Source: CAYJAY01 sp964368445 (GTDB lineage: Bacteria; Bacillota; Clostridia; Oscillospirales; Ruminococcaceae). Taken from it: a DNA stretch of 38,952 nt. The notes under the pieces are model-generated. The model ran no database searches and was not told where the DNA came from. It worked only from the letters and a program-made list of their open reading frames with translations. Below are positions 30,253 through 38,020 of the stretch, one piece after another. The stretch spans positions 1-38,952 of the forward strand of contig CAYJAY010000023.1 of the NCBI GenBank assembly GCA_964368445.1. The letters run 5' to 3'. Within the stretch, counting starts at the first letter, position 1; each line of letters opens with the position of its first letter. Position numbers and translations under genes: made by a program.

Positions 30253-32202
30253 TTAGTCGTCGTAAAAATCGTCTTGCTGTGTGTTGCCTCGTGTCGGGTC
30301 GTAAAACTCGTCTTCAAGTTCTATCTCATCGTCTGAAAATTCTGGGTATTCTTGGCTGTATTCAATCTGTCCGTCATATTCGCCCTCTTGATATTCTTGG
30401 TCAAACTCTTCGGAATATTCTTCGTCATACTCTTCTTGATATCCATCGTTATATTCGTCGTTGTATTGATCATTGTATCCGTTTTCGTATTCTTCTTGCT
30501 CATAATCGCCATACTGTTCGTTTTGGTAGTAGTTTTGATTGTTAGGGTTAAAGTTTGGGTCTTGCTGATAACGATCGCCATTTTGCCTATAGTCGTTAAC
30601 CATGTTGTCGGTTATCGGGCCAAACGCGCCGGTGGGTTGATTTTGTCCTCGTCGTTGTCCTTGAGGCGCTCCCATAGGTCGCCCGTTTCCGGGCGGGTAT
30701 CCGTATCCGTTATACCCTCCATAGGGGTTTTGCATACCGCCCGGCATGTTTCCGTATTGGGGAGGCATGCCAAACTGGGTTGTGTTATACATCGCCATCT
30801 GCTTGGCAGCGTTTCGCTTGCCTAGCAAGACAGCGGTTATTATTATCGCGATTAAAACGACAACTGCGCCGCCTATAATCGCCCATACAACAGGGCCGCC
30901 TAAAAATTGTTGCTTTTCAAACTCTGCTTTAACCGAGACATCTCTATTAGGCATTACAAAAAACGTTGTGTCGCTTTCGGGGTCGTCAAACGTAACACCG
31001 CTACCGCTACCCCAAGAATGGAAAGAAAAACCGTCTTGTGGAGTGGCATTAACCGTTATAATAGTGCCTTCGGTCGCGCTAGACATATCGGTTGTCACCG
31101 CTCCGCCCGTTGAACCTTCTATCGTGATTAAAAATTCGGACAGTGGAGGAACATAGTTTGGGTCTGCGACAAAGTTGGCTGTCAGAGAGCTGTCGTCGCC
31201 CCCCATTGTAAACGTCGTAGAGGCTGCGGCTGTGTCTGCCACCGTTCCGTCCCCTGTGACAACCCAACTGTCAAACAAAAAACCTTCGTTCGGTTGTGCC
31301 GATACGACAAAGTTGTCGTCTGAAGCAAAGTTGCCGGGAGCTCCTTCGATTATCATTCCGCCCTCGCCCGCCATGATAGTGAACGCACTTTGTTCGTCGT
31401 CCGGTTCCGATGTCGAGGGCGCGGCGGTTGCAACCGGTGCGCCGGAATAAACTGGGGTTACCGTTATCGGGTTGCCCGGCATTATGAACACTATTTCGGA
31501 CGCCGACATATCAACTTGGTTTGCGGGTGGTGTGTTGAACTCCCACCGCACAAATTTATATCCCGCATCGGGGGTGGCGCTAACCCTTACCGCTTCGCCG
31601 GGGTCCGCCGACGCCACGCTCGCCGTAACCGTTCCACCCGTCACCGAGGGAACCGTTATCTTGTTTCGCGTATCGTAGAAATAACCGACTATGTCGGTGT
31701 TGCCGGTTATAGTCATTTTTAAGTCAACCCCAAGGGTTCCTCTTGAACCGTTTATGCTCCAATCTTCAAACGTTACGCCCGTGTTTGGCGTTGCTTTAAA
31801 CGTAACTACGGTTCCGTAGTCTACCGAAGAACCGGATGAAACACTTCCGCTGACAGAACCTTCGCCGTAAGAGGAGTAGCTAACGATGTGTTTTGTTAGT
31901 GTGAAGTTGGCAGAAGCTTCGGTTAGATTATAAGTGTCTTCGACAGGAGCCGTGAATGTGGATTCGGTTCCGCTGTATACGTTGTTTGGGTTGTTTATGC
32001 CTCGTATAGTCCAGCTTAACCCTCCGCTGTAGGCATATCCCGTGTTTGGAACCGGGTCAAAAGCTATGACGGTTCCGTTTTGCGTATGTACGACGCTCCC
32101 GTTTGTGACCTCGAGAGCTCCTGCTTCGGCGCAAAGAAACATCGTTGCAAACGCCATAAGCAAAAATACAGCTACTATTATTTTCCTGTTTGATGCAACC
32201 AT
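30253..32202 (-). CDS. large surface-anchored repeat protein with Tyr/Glu-rich cytoplasmic tail
   Basis: 649 residues. It has a signal peptide (1-28), then four or more beta-repeat units of the InlB B-repeat/bacterial-repeat type. Each carries a T(P/A)N(T/E)G(Y/F)xFxxW core (ATPNTGVTFEDWSI, ATPDAGYKFVRWEF, AQPNEGFLFDSWVV, ATPQDGFSFHSWGS) ending in an F(I/T)MPxxD-like strand. A single helix (VVWAIIGGAVVVLIAIIITA) is at about 440-465, followed by GKRNAAKQ as a stop-transfer. The last 180 residues are inside the cell: a Gly/Asn/Pro/Gln-rich part, then a part dominated by Tyr, Glu, Asp and Asn. Adhesion or wall contact is plausible; the tail has no known function. The ATG at 32202 follows GGAAGG. 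No LPXTG or SLH motif is present. Confidence 0.75.
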   Translation of the reverse strand: MVASNRKIIVAVFLLMAFATMFLCAEAGALEVTNGSVVHTQNGTVIAFDPVPNTGYAYSGGLSWTIRGINNPNNVYSGTESTFTAPVEDTYNLTEASANFTLTKHIVSYSSYGEGSVSGSVSSGSSVDYGTVVTFKATPNTGVTFEDWSINGSRGTLGVDLKMTITGNTDIVGYFYDTRNKITVPSVTGGTVTASVASADPGEAVRVSATPDAGYKFVRWEFNTPPANQVDMSASEIVFIMPGNPITVTPVYSGAPVATAAPSTSEPDDEQSAFTIMAGEGGMIIEGAPGNFASDDNFVVSAQPNEGFLFDSWVVTGDGTVADTAAASTTFTMGGDDSSLTANFVADPNYVPPLSEFLITIEGSTGGAVTTDMSSATEGTIITVNATPQDGFSFHSWGSGSGVTFDDPESDTTFFVMPNRDVSVKAEFEKQQFLGGPVVWAIIGGAVVVLIAIIITAVLLGKRNAAKQMAMYNTTQFGMPPQYGNMPGGMQNPYGGYNGYGYPPGNGRPMGAPQGQRRGQNQPTGAFGPITDNMVNDYRQNGDRYQQDPNFNPNNQNYYQNEQYGDYEQEEYENGYNDQYNDEYNDGYQEEYDEEYSEEFDQEYQEGEYDGQIEYSQEYPEFSDDEIELEDEFYDPTRGNTQQDDFYDD

Positions 32203-32310
32203 AATATAACCTTCCGTCCTCATCTTTAAATAATTTATGACACATGCATCTTTATAGTTTTATCCAATAATAACAAAAACAACAAAGAAAAAACTATAAA
32301 ATTAATTACT

Positions 32311-32348
32311 ATATGTATTAATATTAATACATATTTATTTTTTGTCAA
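32311..32348 (-). promoter_or_regulatory. promoter of the surface-protein gene overlapped by a 24-bp palindrome
   Basis: On the minus strand TTGACA (32348-32343) and TAATAT (32326-32321) are 16 bp apart. The -10 lies inside a perfect 24-bp palindrome at 32311-32334 (half ATATGTATTAAT and its complement). A bound dimer there would block RNA polymerase. Confidence 0.6.
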
Positions 32349-32548
32349 GCTTTGAGGGTGCAAACTAACCAAAAATTGCGATATTTTATATGTAATTTAA
32401 AAAAAATTAAAAAAAATTTTGCAAATTATTATCAAATTGAATGATGCTTTTTATGCTTAAAACAACCATAACTGCTTGCTGTAACATATAAATAGTATTG
32501 TTTACAGTTTTTTTTACAAAACATTTAAAAAATACGGCATTTTCGGTA

Positions 32549-32577
32549 TTGAATATTAAAAATTTATTTGATATAAT
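32549..32577 (+). promoter_or_regulatory. gapA promoter
   Basis: TTGAAT (32549-32554), 17-bp spacer, TATAAT (32572-32577), about 57 nt before the start. Confidence 0.7.
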
Positions 32578-32633
32578 TTTAACGGTATTATTTTAAGAAT
32601 ATCATTTTTATATTTTTAAGGAGTTATAGATTT

Positions 32634-33647
32634 ATGGCAAAAATTAAAATCGGCATCAATGGATTCGGAAGAATCGGACGTCTCGTTTTCCGCGCAGCTA
32701 TCATGCAACCCGAAGTATTCGACGTTGTGGCTATCAATGATCCGTTCATGGACAGTGCAGAATACATGGCATACATGACAAAGTACGACACAGTACACGG
32801 CGTTTTCCAAGCTGAAATCAAAGCAAACGGCGACGACCTCACAGTAAACGGCGACAACGTTAAAGTCTATAAAGAAATGGATCCCACGCAAATTCCTTGG
32901 GGCGTAGCAGGCGCAGAGTATGTTGTTGAATCGACAGGTGTTTTCACAACTATCGAAAAAGCTTCTGCACACATCAAAGGCGGAGCAAAAAAAGTTATCA
33001 TCTCGGCTCCTTCGGCAGATGCTCCGATGTTTGTTTGCGGAGTTAACCTCGAAACATACACAAATGACATGAATGTTGTTTCCAACGCATCGTGTACAAC
33101 AAACTGCCTTGCACCTTTGGCAAAAGTCATCAACGACGAGTTTGGCATTGAAGATGGTCTTATGACAACGGTTCACGCAACAACAGGAACACAAAAAACT
33201 GTTGACTCGGCATCGAAAAAAGACTGGAGAGGCGGACGTGCGGCACAAAACAACATCATCCCTTCTTCGACAGGCGCAGCAAAAGCTGTTGGCAAAGTTA
33301 TTCCGTCGCTTAACGGAAAACTCACAGGTATGGCTTTCCGCGTTCCGACACTCGACGTTTCGGTTGTTGACCTCACAGTTAACCTCAAAAAACCGGCAAC
33401 TTATGCTGAAATCTGCGCAGTTATCAAAAAAGCTAGCGAAGGTTCTTTCAAAGGAATTCTTGGATACACTGACGAAGCTGTTGTTTCAAGCGATTTCACA
33501 ACAGACGCAAGAACTTCGATCTTTGACGCAGAAGCAGGTATCGCTTTGACCGATAAATTCGTTAAACTCGTATCTTGGTACGATAACGAATGGGGTTACA
33601 GCAACAAACTTCTTGACCTTGTAAAACACATGGAAAGCGTTAAATAG
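32634..33647 (+). CDS. gapA: glyceraldehyde-3-phosphate dehydrogenase
   Basis: A 337-residue glycolytic NAD-dependent enzyme. The Rossmann start is KIGINGFGRIGRLVFRA. The catalytic Cys is in SNASCTTNCLAPLAKV (about 152), the paired His lies in MTTVHATTGTQ, the phosphate-binding segment is GRAAQNNIIPSSTGAAKAVG, and the end has WYDNEWGYSNKLLDL. It converts glyceraldehyde-3-phosphate to 1,3-bisphosphoglycerate. Codon use is biased toward a restricted set (GCA, ACA, AAA), fitting high expression. AAGGAG precedes the ATG. It is monocistronic: no pgk or tpi follows, unlike the common Firmicute operon. Confidence 0.98.
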   Translation: MAKIKIGINGFGRIGRLVFRAAIMQPEVFDVVAINDPFMDSAEYMAYMTKYDTVHGVFQAEIKANGDDLTVNGDNVKVYKEMDPTQIPWGVAGAEYVVESTGVFTTIEKASAHIKGGAKKVIISAPSADAPMFVCGVNLETYTNDMNVVSNASCTTNCLAPLAKVINDEFGIEDGLMTTVHATTGTQKTVDSASKKDWRGGRAAQNNIIPSSTGAAKAVGKVIPSLNGKLTGMAFRVPTLDVSVVDLTVNLKKPATYAEICAVIKKASEGSFKGILGYTDEAVVSSDFTTDARTSIFDAEAGIALTDKFVKLVSWYDNEWGYSNKLLDLVKHMESVK

Positions 33648-33669
33648 TTTAAAAGCTTATATGCGTATT

Positions 33670-33701
33670 AAAAGGACAGGCTTTGAAAGGCTTGTCCTTT
33701 T
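33670..33701 (+). terminator. gapA terminator
   Basis: A 12-bp stem (AAAAGGACAGGC with GCTTGTCCTTTT, one G-U) around an 8-nt loop and followed by T-rich sequence, 22 nt after the stop codon. Confidence 0.9.
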
Positions 33702-33822
33702 GTTTTGTGAAAAAATCTGTTAAACAGATTGCGGTTTGTTTCATGATATATTATAGATATTTGTATAGTAAAGGCGATTATTTATTGAATTACGAGAACT
33801 TTTGCAAAAAACGATTTATTGA

Positions 33823-33851
33823 TTGCTTTTGTTGTGATAACTCGGTATAAT
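33823..33851 (+). promoter_or_regulatory. promoter of the LysE-type exporter gene
   Basis: TTGCTT (33823-33828), 17-bp spacer, TATAAT (33846-33851), about 80 nt before the start at 33932. Confidence 0.55.
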
Positions 33852-33931
33852 CTAAATTCACGGTTTAAAGATTATGAAGCTATTAGAGCTTTATAAAGTC
33901 GTTGTGGAAATATATTTTTTGGGAGAACGCC

Positions 33932-34516
33932 ATGAACGTTTCAGCACTTCTTTTATACATGTTTGTCCAATCTTCAACACCGGGACCGAACAACTTTATG
34001 TGTATGTTTAGCGCCGCTCAGTATGGTTTTAAAGGATCTTTGCGTTACATAGTGGGTTCGGCAACAGGATTTGTCATTAAAATGGTGCTTTGCGGAATGT
34101 TAAGTCTTGCGCTTGCTGTGTTGATTCCTTCGCTTGTTCCATATCTCAAGTGGGTTGGAGGGGCGTATCTTGTCTATCTTGCGGTTCACATAATCCTTGA
34201 CGCGCGAAAACCCGCAAACGATAGCGACAAAGAGGGAAGTTCGACTTTCATGAGTGGCATACTTCTTCAATGTTTAAACATAAAAAGTTGGATATATTGT
34301 TTGACGATTTATACCGTATACATAATTCCACATACAACAAGCCAAGCTACGATGATTTTGTGGGTTTTCATAGCCCTTGGTTTTATGATACCTACTTCGC
34401 TTTGCTATGCTGTTTTTGGTCACGCTATTCGTCGTGTATATTCAAGATACCGCATGGTTTGCGGAATAGTGTTTGCGCTTGCTTTGATATATTGTGCAAT
34501 AATAGCGGTTGCATAA
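33932..34516 (+). CDS. LysE/RhtB-family exporter
   Basis: A 194-residue membrane protein with six likely helices. The family signature is at the start (SSTPGPNNFMCMFSAAQYGF), with a GxxxG-rich second helix (GSATGFVIKMVLCGMLSLAL), LKWVGGAYLVYLA, and the loop GILLQCLNIKSWIYCLTIY. The family exports basic or neutral amino acids and homoserine derivatives; the substrate is not known here. I start at 33932, 6 nt after GGGAGA; an upstream in-frame ATG has no ribosome site. It is monocistronic, followed by tRNA-Arg. Confidence 0.9.
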   Translation: MNVSALLLYMFVQSSTPGPNNFMCMFSAAQYGFKGSLRYIVGSATGFVIKMVLCGMLSLALAVLIPSLVPYLKWVGGAYLVYLAVHIILDARKPANDSDKEGSSTFMSGILLQCLNIKSWIYCLTIYTVYIIPHTTSQATMILWVFIALGFMIPTSLCYAVFGHAIRRVYSRYRMVCGIVFALALIYCAIIAVA

Positions 34517-34580
34517 AAAGGTTGCAAAATTCTAACTATATGTTACAATATTCTTTATATAAGAGAACATATTAATATAT

Positions 34581-34657
34581 GTGCCTGTAGCTCAGCTGGA
34601 TAGAGTATCAGACTCCGACTCTGAGGGTCGTGCGTTCGAATCGCATCAGGCATACCA
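34581..34657 (+). tRNA. tRNA-Arg (anticodon CCG)
   Basis: The acceptor GUGCCUG pairs with CAGGCAU (G-U at the first pair). The D arm is GCTCAGCTGGATAGAGT, and the anticodon stem-loop CAGACTCCGACTCTG presents CCG. The T arm is GTGCGTTCGAATCGCAT, and CCA is encoded at 34655-34657. It reads CGG, a rare codon in low-GC genomes. A hairpin follows 3 nt later. Confidence 0.95.
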
Positions 34658-34660
34658 CTC

Positions 34661-34686
34661 GTCGCAAACTACGCTTAGTTTGCGAC
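34661..34686 (+). terminator. terminator of tRNA-Arg
   Basis: GTCGCAAACT (34661-34670) pairs exactly with AGTTTGCGAC (34677-34686), followed by GACTTTTTAT. This hairpin is also the left end of a longer sequence that is repeated at 34878. Confidence 0.75.
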
Positions 34687-34745
34687 GACTTTTTATAAAA
34701 AGATAAAAGTCATCGCGCACAACGCTCCGTTGCTCCTCGTTTTTC
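34664..34745. repeat. repeat copy 1 (about 81 bp), next to tRNA-Arg
   Basis: The block 34664-34718 is identical to 34878-34932. The block that follows (ACAACGCTCCGTTGCTCCTC then T-run) is identical to the sequence resuming after the gap at 35033. No gene reads through it. Confidence 0.9.
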
Positions 34746-34877
34746 GAAAAAAGGCACGCTCGGGTTTGCTATTCGGTTGCAAGCGCCCTCATAACGCAAA
34801 CCTTGTCACTACCACCTTTTTTCGTTTTTTCGTCCTTGGAATGCGAACAATAATTTTTAAGCATAAACACAGATTTT

Positions 34878-35058
34878 GCAAACTACGCTTAGTTTGCGAC
34901 GACTTTTTATAAAAAGATAAAAGTCATCGCGCNNNNNNNNNNNNNNNNNNNNNNNNNNNNNNNNNNNNNNNNNNNNNNNNNNNNNNNNNNNNNNNNNNNN
35001 NNNNNNNNNNNNNNNNNNNNNNNNNNNNNNNNACAACGCTCCGTTGCTCCTCGTTTTT
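34878..35058. repeat. repeat copy 2, interrupted by the assembly gap
   Basis: The left 55 nt (34878-34932) and right ~26 nt (from 35033) match copy 1 without loss, so the gap falls inside the repeat. The 133 bp between copies (34746-34877) holds no recognisable gene. Confidence 0.85.
34933..35032. other. assembly gap (100 N)
   Basis: Exactly 100 undetermined bases, the conventional placeholder for a gap of unknown size. Adjacency of the sequence to its left and right is a scaffolding inference. Confidence 1.
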
Positions 35059-35096
35059 TTATTAAATTACAATATATCCCACAATGTGAAAATAGG

Positions 35097-35182
35097 TTGA
35101 ATTTATCCTACTTTTTGCATATAATATAAATACATACGGTAGACGCCACGGCGTTGCCGTGGTGTTGTCGTGGCAAAGCCAC
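35097..35182 (+). promoter_or_regulatory. toxin-antitoxin promoter with tandem hairpins
   Basis: TTGAAT (35097-35102), 17-bp spacer and TATAAT (35120-35125). Downstream, CCACGGC pairs with GCCGTGG (35146-35162) and GTGGC with GCCAC (35170-35182). These related inverted repeats between promoter and gene are a likely binding site for the Phd-type antitoxin. Confidence 0.55.
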
Positions 35183-35230
35183 ATATCGAAGTTATAAAAT
35201 GCTTTGTATTATATGAACGAGGTGAAATAT

Positions 35231-35482
35231 ATGTTGTTAAACACAAACAATTTAGTTGCTATGACAGAGGCTAATCAAAATTTTTCTAAAGTAGTTAGGT
35301 TGGTGGACGAGAGCGGAATGGCTGTTATACTAAAAAACAACAAACCTAGATATGTGCTTGTTGATTTTGACGAATACGATGAGATACAACAACTTCGAGC
35401 AAAACGGGCACAGTTAATATCCGGTACAGCAGATAATTTAATCGAGGAAAACCTCGAAGCGTTTATGGAACTTGCGAAATGA
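35231..35482 (+). CDS. Phd/YefM-type antitoxin
   Basis: 83 residues. The N-terminal DNA-binding fold reads NLVAMTEANQNFSKVVRLVD, followed by GMAVILKNNKPRYVLVDFDE, the typical Phd/YefM strand-turn pattern. The C-terminal helix (NLIEENLEAFMELA) should wrap the toxin. I start at ATG 35231, after GAGGTGA. Its end overlaps the Doc toxin start by 4 nt, as in classical phd-doc operons. It should neutralise Doc and repress the operon. Confidence 0.9.
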   Translation: MLLNTNNLVAMTEANQNFSKVVRLVDESGMAVILKNNKPRYVLVDFDEYDEIQQLRAKRAQLISGTADNLIEENLEAFMELAK

Positions 35483-35856
35483 TTTTATTAAACATTAGTG
35501 AAATTTTATCTATCCACAGTAAACTTATAATGAAAACAGGTGGAACGGACGGCGTTCGTGACATTGGCTTGCTCGAATCGGCGGTTTATAGTGCTGCCGG
35601 TGCTTTTGGTGATGAGGAAGTTTACAGTGCAGTCGAGGAAAAATCAGCAAGACTTTGCTTTGCCATTATTAGCAACCACGCCTTCGTTGATGGCAATAAA
35701 AGAATAGGCATACTTATTATGCTTATGACACTTAAATTAAATAAAATCAAAATTGCCTATACACAAAAAGAACTCATAGATTTAGGTTTAAGTGTTGCAG
35801 CCGGAAGCATAGGTTATGATGAAATTCTTAAATGGATTTTAAAGCGCAAAATATAA
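35479..35856 (+). CDS. doc: Doc-type toxin (Fic fold)
   Basis: A 125-residue death-on-curing protein. The Fic/Doc catalytic motif is HAFVDGNKRIG (His67), preceded by GVRDIGLLESAVYSA, which is diagnostic of Doc. Characterised Doc phosphorylates EF-Tu and stops translation. The motif has D-G-N-K-R where phage P1 Doc has D-A-N-K-R; the core His, Asn, Lys and Arg are present, so it is probably active. It overlaps its antitoxin (ATGA). The pair sits beside the repeat/gap region, consistent with an accessory insertion. Confidence 0.92.
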   Translation: MILLNISEILSIHSKLIMKTGGTDGVRDIGLLESAVYSAAGAFGDEEVYSAVEEKSARLCFAIISNHAFVDGNKRIGILIMLMTLKLNKIKIAYTQKELIDLGLSVAAGSIGYDEILKWILKRKI

Positions 35857-35875
35857 ATGTTTACGAACAGAAATG

Positions 35876-35904
35876 AAGGGACATGGCTTAGTGCCACATC
35901 CCTT
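35876..35904. terminator. terminator between doc and the glycosyltransferase gene
   Basis: AAGGGACATGGC and GCCACATCCCTT pair (6 plus 4 bp with two internal mismatches) around a 5-nt loop, then CCTTTT. The flanking genes converge. Confidence 0.65.
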
Positions 35905-35921
35905 CCTTTTGTTTGTGCTTT

Positions 35922-36878
35922 TTATTTTTTATTTATAAATTGTTCAATGATAAATCTCGGTCTTGCTTTGGTCTCGACATATATCTTGCCGATATATTCC
36001 CCTATGACGCCAAGTGAGGCGACTTGTATTCCGCCGATCAACCAGATTGAAAGCATGGTCGAGCTCCAGCCCGTCACGACGTAACCCATCATCATCGAAA
36101 GAAGGGTGTATATAATTGCGGCAAGGCAGACGATTATTATAAAAATCCCAAGGCCGGTTATCATGCGTATAGGTTTAATCGAAAACGAGGTTATCCCGTC
36201 AAACGCGAGTGAAAGCATCTTTCCAAGCGGATATTTGCTTTCGCCTGCAAAACGTTCGCTTCGTTCATATTCGACGGTAGCGGTTGTGAACCCGACAAGC
36301 GTAACCATGCCACGCAAAAACAAGTTGACCTCTTTAAACTCGGCGAGTGCGTCGAGGGCGCGTTTGCTCATAAGCCTGTAGTCGGCGTGATTGTACACAA
36401 CGTTTGCACCAAACATGTTCATAAGCTTATAAAACGATTGCGCGCTTGAACGTTTGAAAATGGTATCTTTTTTGCGTTTTGAACGAACGCCGTAAACGAT
36501 GTCGGCGCCGTTGTTATATTGTTCGAGAAATCTATCTATCGCGTCGATGTCGTCTTGGAGATCGCTGTCCATTGATATAACAACGTCGGCACATTCTCGT
36601 GCCGTCATGAGCCCTGCGAGCAAAGCGTTTTGATGTCCACGATTTTTAGAAAGTTTAAGCCCTGAAAACAGACTGTCTTGTTTGTGGAAATGTTCAATTT
36701 GTTCCCACGTCTCGTCGTTTGAACCATCATCTATAAAAACAACACGAGAATTTTTCGAGATTGTTTTTTGTTTAATCAAAAACTCCATCTTTTCTTTTAA
36801 ACGTTTATAGGTTTCGGGTAAAACCTCTTCTTCATTAAAGCATGGTATCGCAAGATACAAAATATCTCCCATAGCCAT
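35922..36878 (-). CDS. GtrB/DPM1-type polyprenyl-phosphate glycosyltransferase
   Basis: A 318-residue membrane-anchored GT2 enzyme. The catalytic domain shows LAIPCFNEEEVLPETYKRL, VVFIDDGSNDETW, LSKNRGHQNALLAG and the metal-binding MDSDLQDD. The later segments are NHADYRLMSKRAL and YERSERFAGESKYPL. Two C-terminal helices follow at about 230-300, then GVIGEYIGKIYVETKARPRF, typical of the GtrB/ArnC/YfdH group. It should transfer a sugar from a nucleotide donor to undecaprenyl phosphate on the inner membrane face for lipoteichoic acid or glycan decoration. I start at ATG 36878 after GAGGTGG; a GTG three codons earlier overlaps that site. Confidence 0.92.
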   Translation of the reverse strand: MAMGDILYLAIPCFNEEEVLPETYKRLKEKMEFLIKQKTISKNSRVVFIDDGSNDETWEQIEHFHKQDSLFSGLKLSKNRGHQNALLAGLMTARECADVVISMDSDLQDDIDAIDRFLEQYNNGADIVYGVRSKRKKDTIFKRSSAQSFYKLMNMFGANVVYNHADYRLMSKRALDALAEFKEVNLFLRGMVTLVGFTTATVEYERSERFAGESKYPLGKMLSLAFDGITSFSIKPIRMITGLGIFIIIVCLAAIIYTLLSMMMGYVVTGWSSTMLSIWLIGGIQVASLGVIGEYIGKIYVETKARPRFIIEQFINKK

Positions 36879-36926
36879 TGTCGCCACCTCAACTTATTAT
36901 TTTTTTAGAAGATTTATGTTAATGTA

Positions 36927-36978
36927 AGTATAACACATTTTTTATGGGATTGACAAATAGAAATAATAAAAATATAAT
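36927..36978. promoter_or_regulatory. divergent promoters sharing one -35 site
   Basis: Plus strand: TTGACA (36950-36955), 17 bp, TATAAT (36973-36978), a perfect consensus. Minus strand: TTGTCA (36956-36951), 18 bp, TATACT (36932-36927). The -35 hexamers overlap by five bases, so the two promoters for the acyltransferase and glycosyltransferase genes must compete for polymerase. Confidence 0.7.
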
Positions 36979-37135
36979 TCTAAAAGCAATGTTTTTTACA
37001 AATGTTACAATTTGTTTCGTTTTATTAATGGATTTGCAAATAAAGTTTTTACTTTTCGCATGTTGCGAATAAAACGTTGCGGATATTGGGTTTGACAGAG
37101 TTTTGCTTTTTAAGAAAAGGAGAGTAGTTACAAAT

Positions 37136-37765
37136 ATGGATTACACAGTTTTTAGTTTTTTGTTGATTGGCCTAACTTCATATCTTTTGGGGTGTTTAAA
37201 CGGAGCAATCTTTAGTTCAAAGTTTATCAACAAGACCGATGTTCGAGAATACGGAAGCAAAAATGCAGGGCTTACAAACTACATAAGGTCTTTTGGCTTA
37301 AGTGGTTTTTGGGTTGTGCTCGCTATCGACGGACTTAAAGGGGTTGCTTCTTGTTATATCGCGATGATGTTAATGACGCCGCTTGGGCTTGCCGCCGAAG
37401 GCATGATGCTAGCGGTTTTGTTTTGTATAATAGGTCATTGTTTTCCGGTCTTTTTTGATTTTAAAGGCGGAAAAGGTGTTTTAACCGCTGTTTTTGCCAT
37501 ACTGTTTTTTGATTGGCGAATAGCATGTGTTGTAATAGTCGTTTTTGCGTTAACCGTTTTGCTTTCAAAGATGGTTTCTTTGGGGTCGGTTCTTGCCGCC
37601 ACGGCGTTTCCGTTGTTTGTCGCGGCTTTTATGTATAACACTGCTATCTTGATAATGTCGATAGTCGCCGGAGGTTTGGTTATTTTTATGCACCGCGGGA
37701 ACATTAAAAGAATATCGACAAACACAGAGAGTAAAATAAACTTAAGCAAAAAAAAGCCAAAATAA
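37136..37765 (+). CDS. PlsY-like glycerol-3-phosphate acyltransferase
   Basis: A 209-residue membrane protein with five or six helices. It keeps the three PlsY motifs in diverged form: REYGSKNAGLTNYIRSFG (consensus GSGNxGATN), GHCFPVFFDFKGGKGVLTAV (consensus GHxFPxxxxFKGGKGVAT) and MHRGNIKRI (consensus HRxNIxRL). It should acylate glycerol-3-phosphate from acyl-phosphate in phospholipid synthesis. The first motif has Lys in place of Gly and Leu in place of Ala, so it may be a paralogue rather than the main PlsY. I start at ATG 37136, with AAAGGAGAG about 12 nt upstream. The predicted leader is about 150 nt and contains the hairpin TTCGCATGTTGCGAA. Confidence 0.85.
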   Translation: MDYTVFSFLLIGLTSYLLGCLNGAIFSSKFINKTDVREYGSKNAGLTNYIRSFGLSGFWVVLAIDGLKGVASCYIAMMLMTPLGLAAEGMMLAVLFCIIGHCFPVFFDFKGGKGVLTAVFAILFFDWRIACVVIVVFALTVLLSKMVSLGSVLAATAFPLFVAAFMYNTAILIMSIVAGGLVIFMHRGNIKRISTNTESKINLSKKKPK

Positions 37766-37828
37766 CAGTGGTTTTATCTTAAAACCGATCGATATAATTA
37801 AAATGTTCATTATTGATAGTAAATTTGA

Positions 37829-37857
37829 TTGTATTTTTGACAGAAATACAGTACAAT
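37829..37857 (+). promoter_or_regulatory. promoter of the degV-like gene
   Basis: TTGTAT (37829-37834), 17-bp spacer, TACAAT (37852-37857), about 160 nt before the start codon. The 255-bp gap from 37766 holds nothing else I can support. Confidence 0.5.
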
Positions 37858-38020
37858 GAAAATAACAGACCAATAAAATATTATTGTCGGTTTGCCTGAA
37901 AAGGTTTGAAAATTTATTTCAAACAAGGTTTTGTGTGTTTCATTTGTCGTAAATTTAATAGGCTGAACAAAAGTAATACGGTGAAACAAGTACAAAACAA
38001 AAAAGAAGGGAGCAAAACAG

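Larger units (their letters stand above)
32203..32633. other. divergent promoter region between the surface-protein gene and gapA
   Basis: A very AT-rich 431-bp stretch. It holds a 24-bp perfect palindrome with the minus-strand promoter on the left and the gapA promoter on the right. I found no gene in between. Confidence 0.6.

Noticed and set aside
30321..30825. Long low-complexity frames opposite the surface-protein tail
   Set aside because: They mirror the biased codons of the Tyr/Glu-rich tail and have no starts with ribosome sites.
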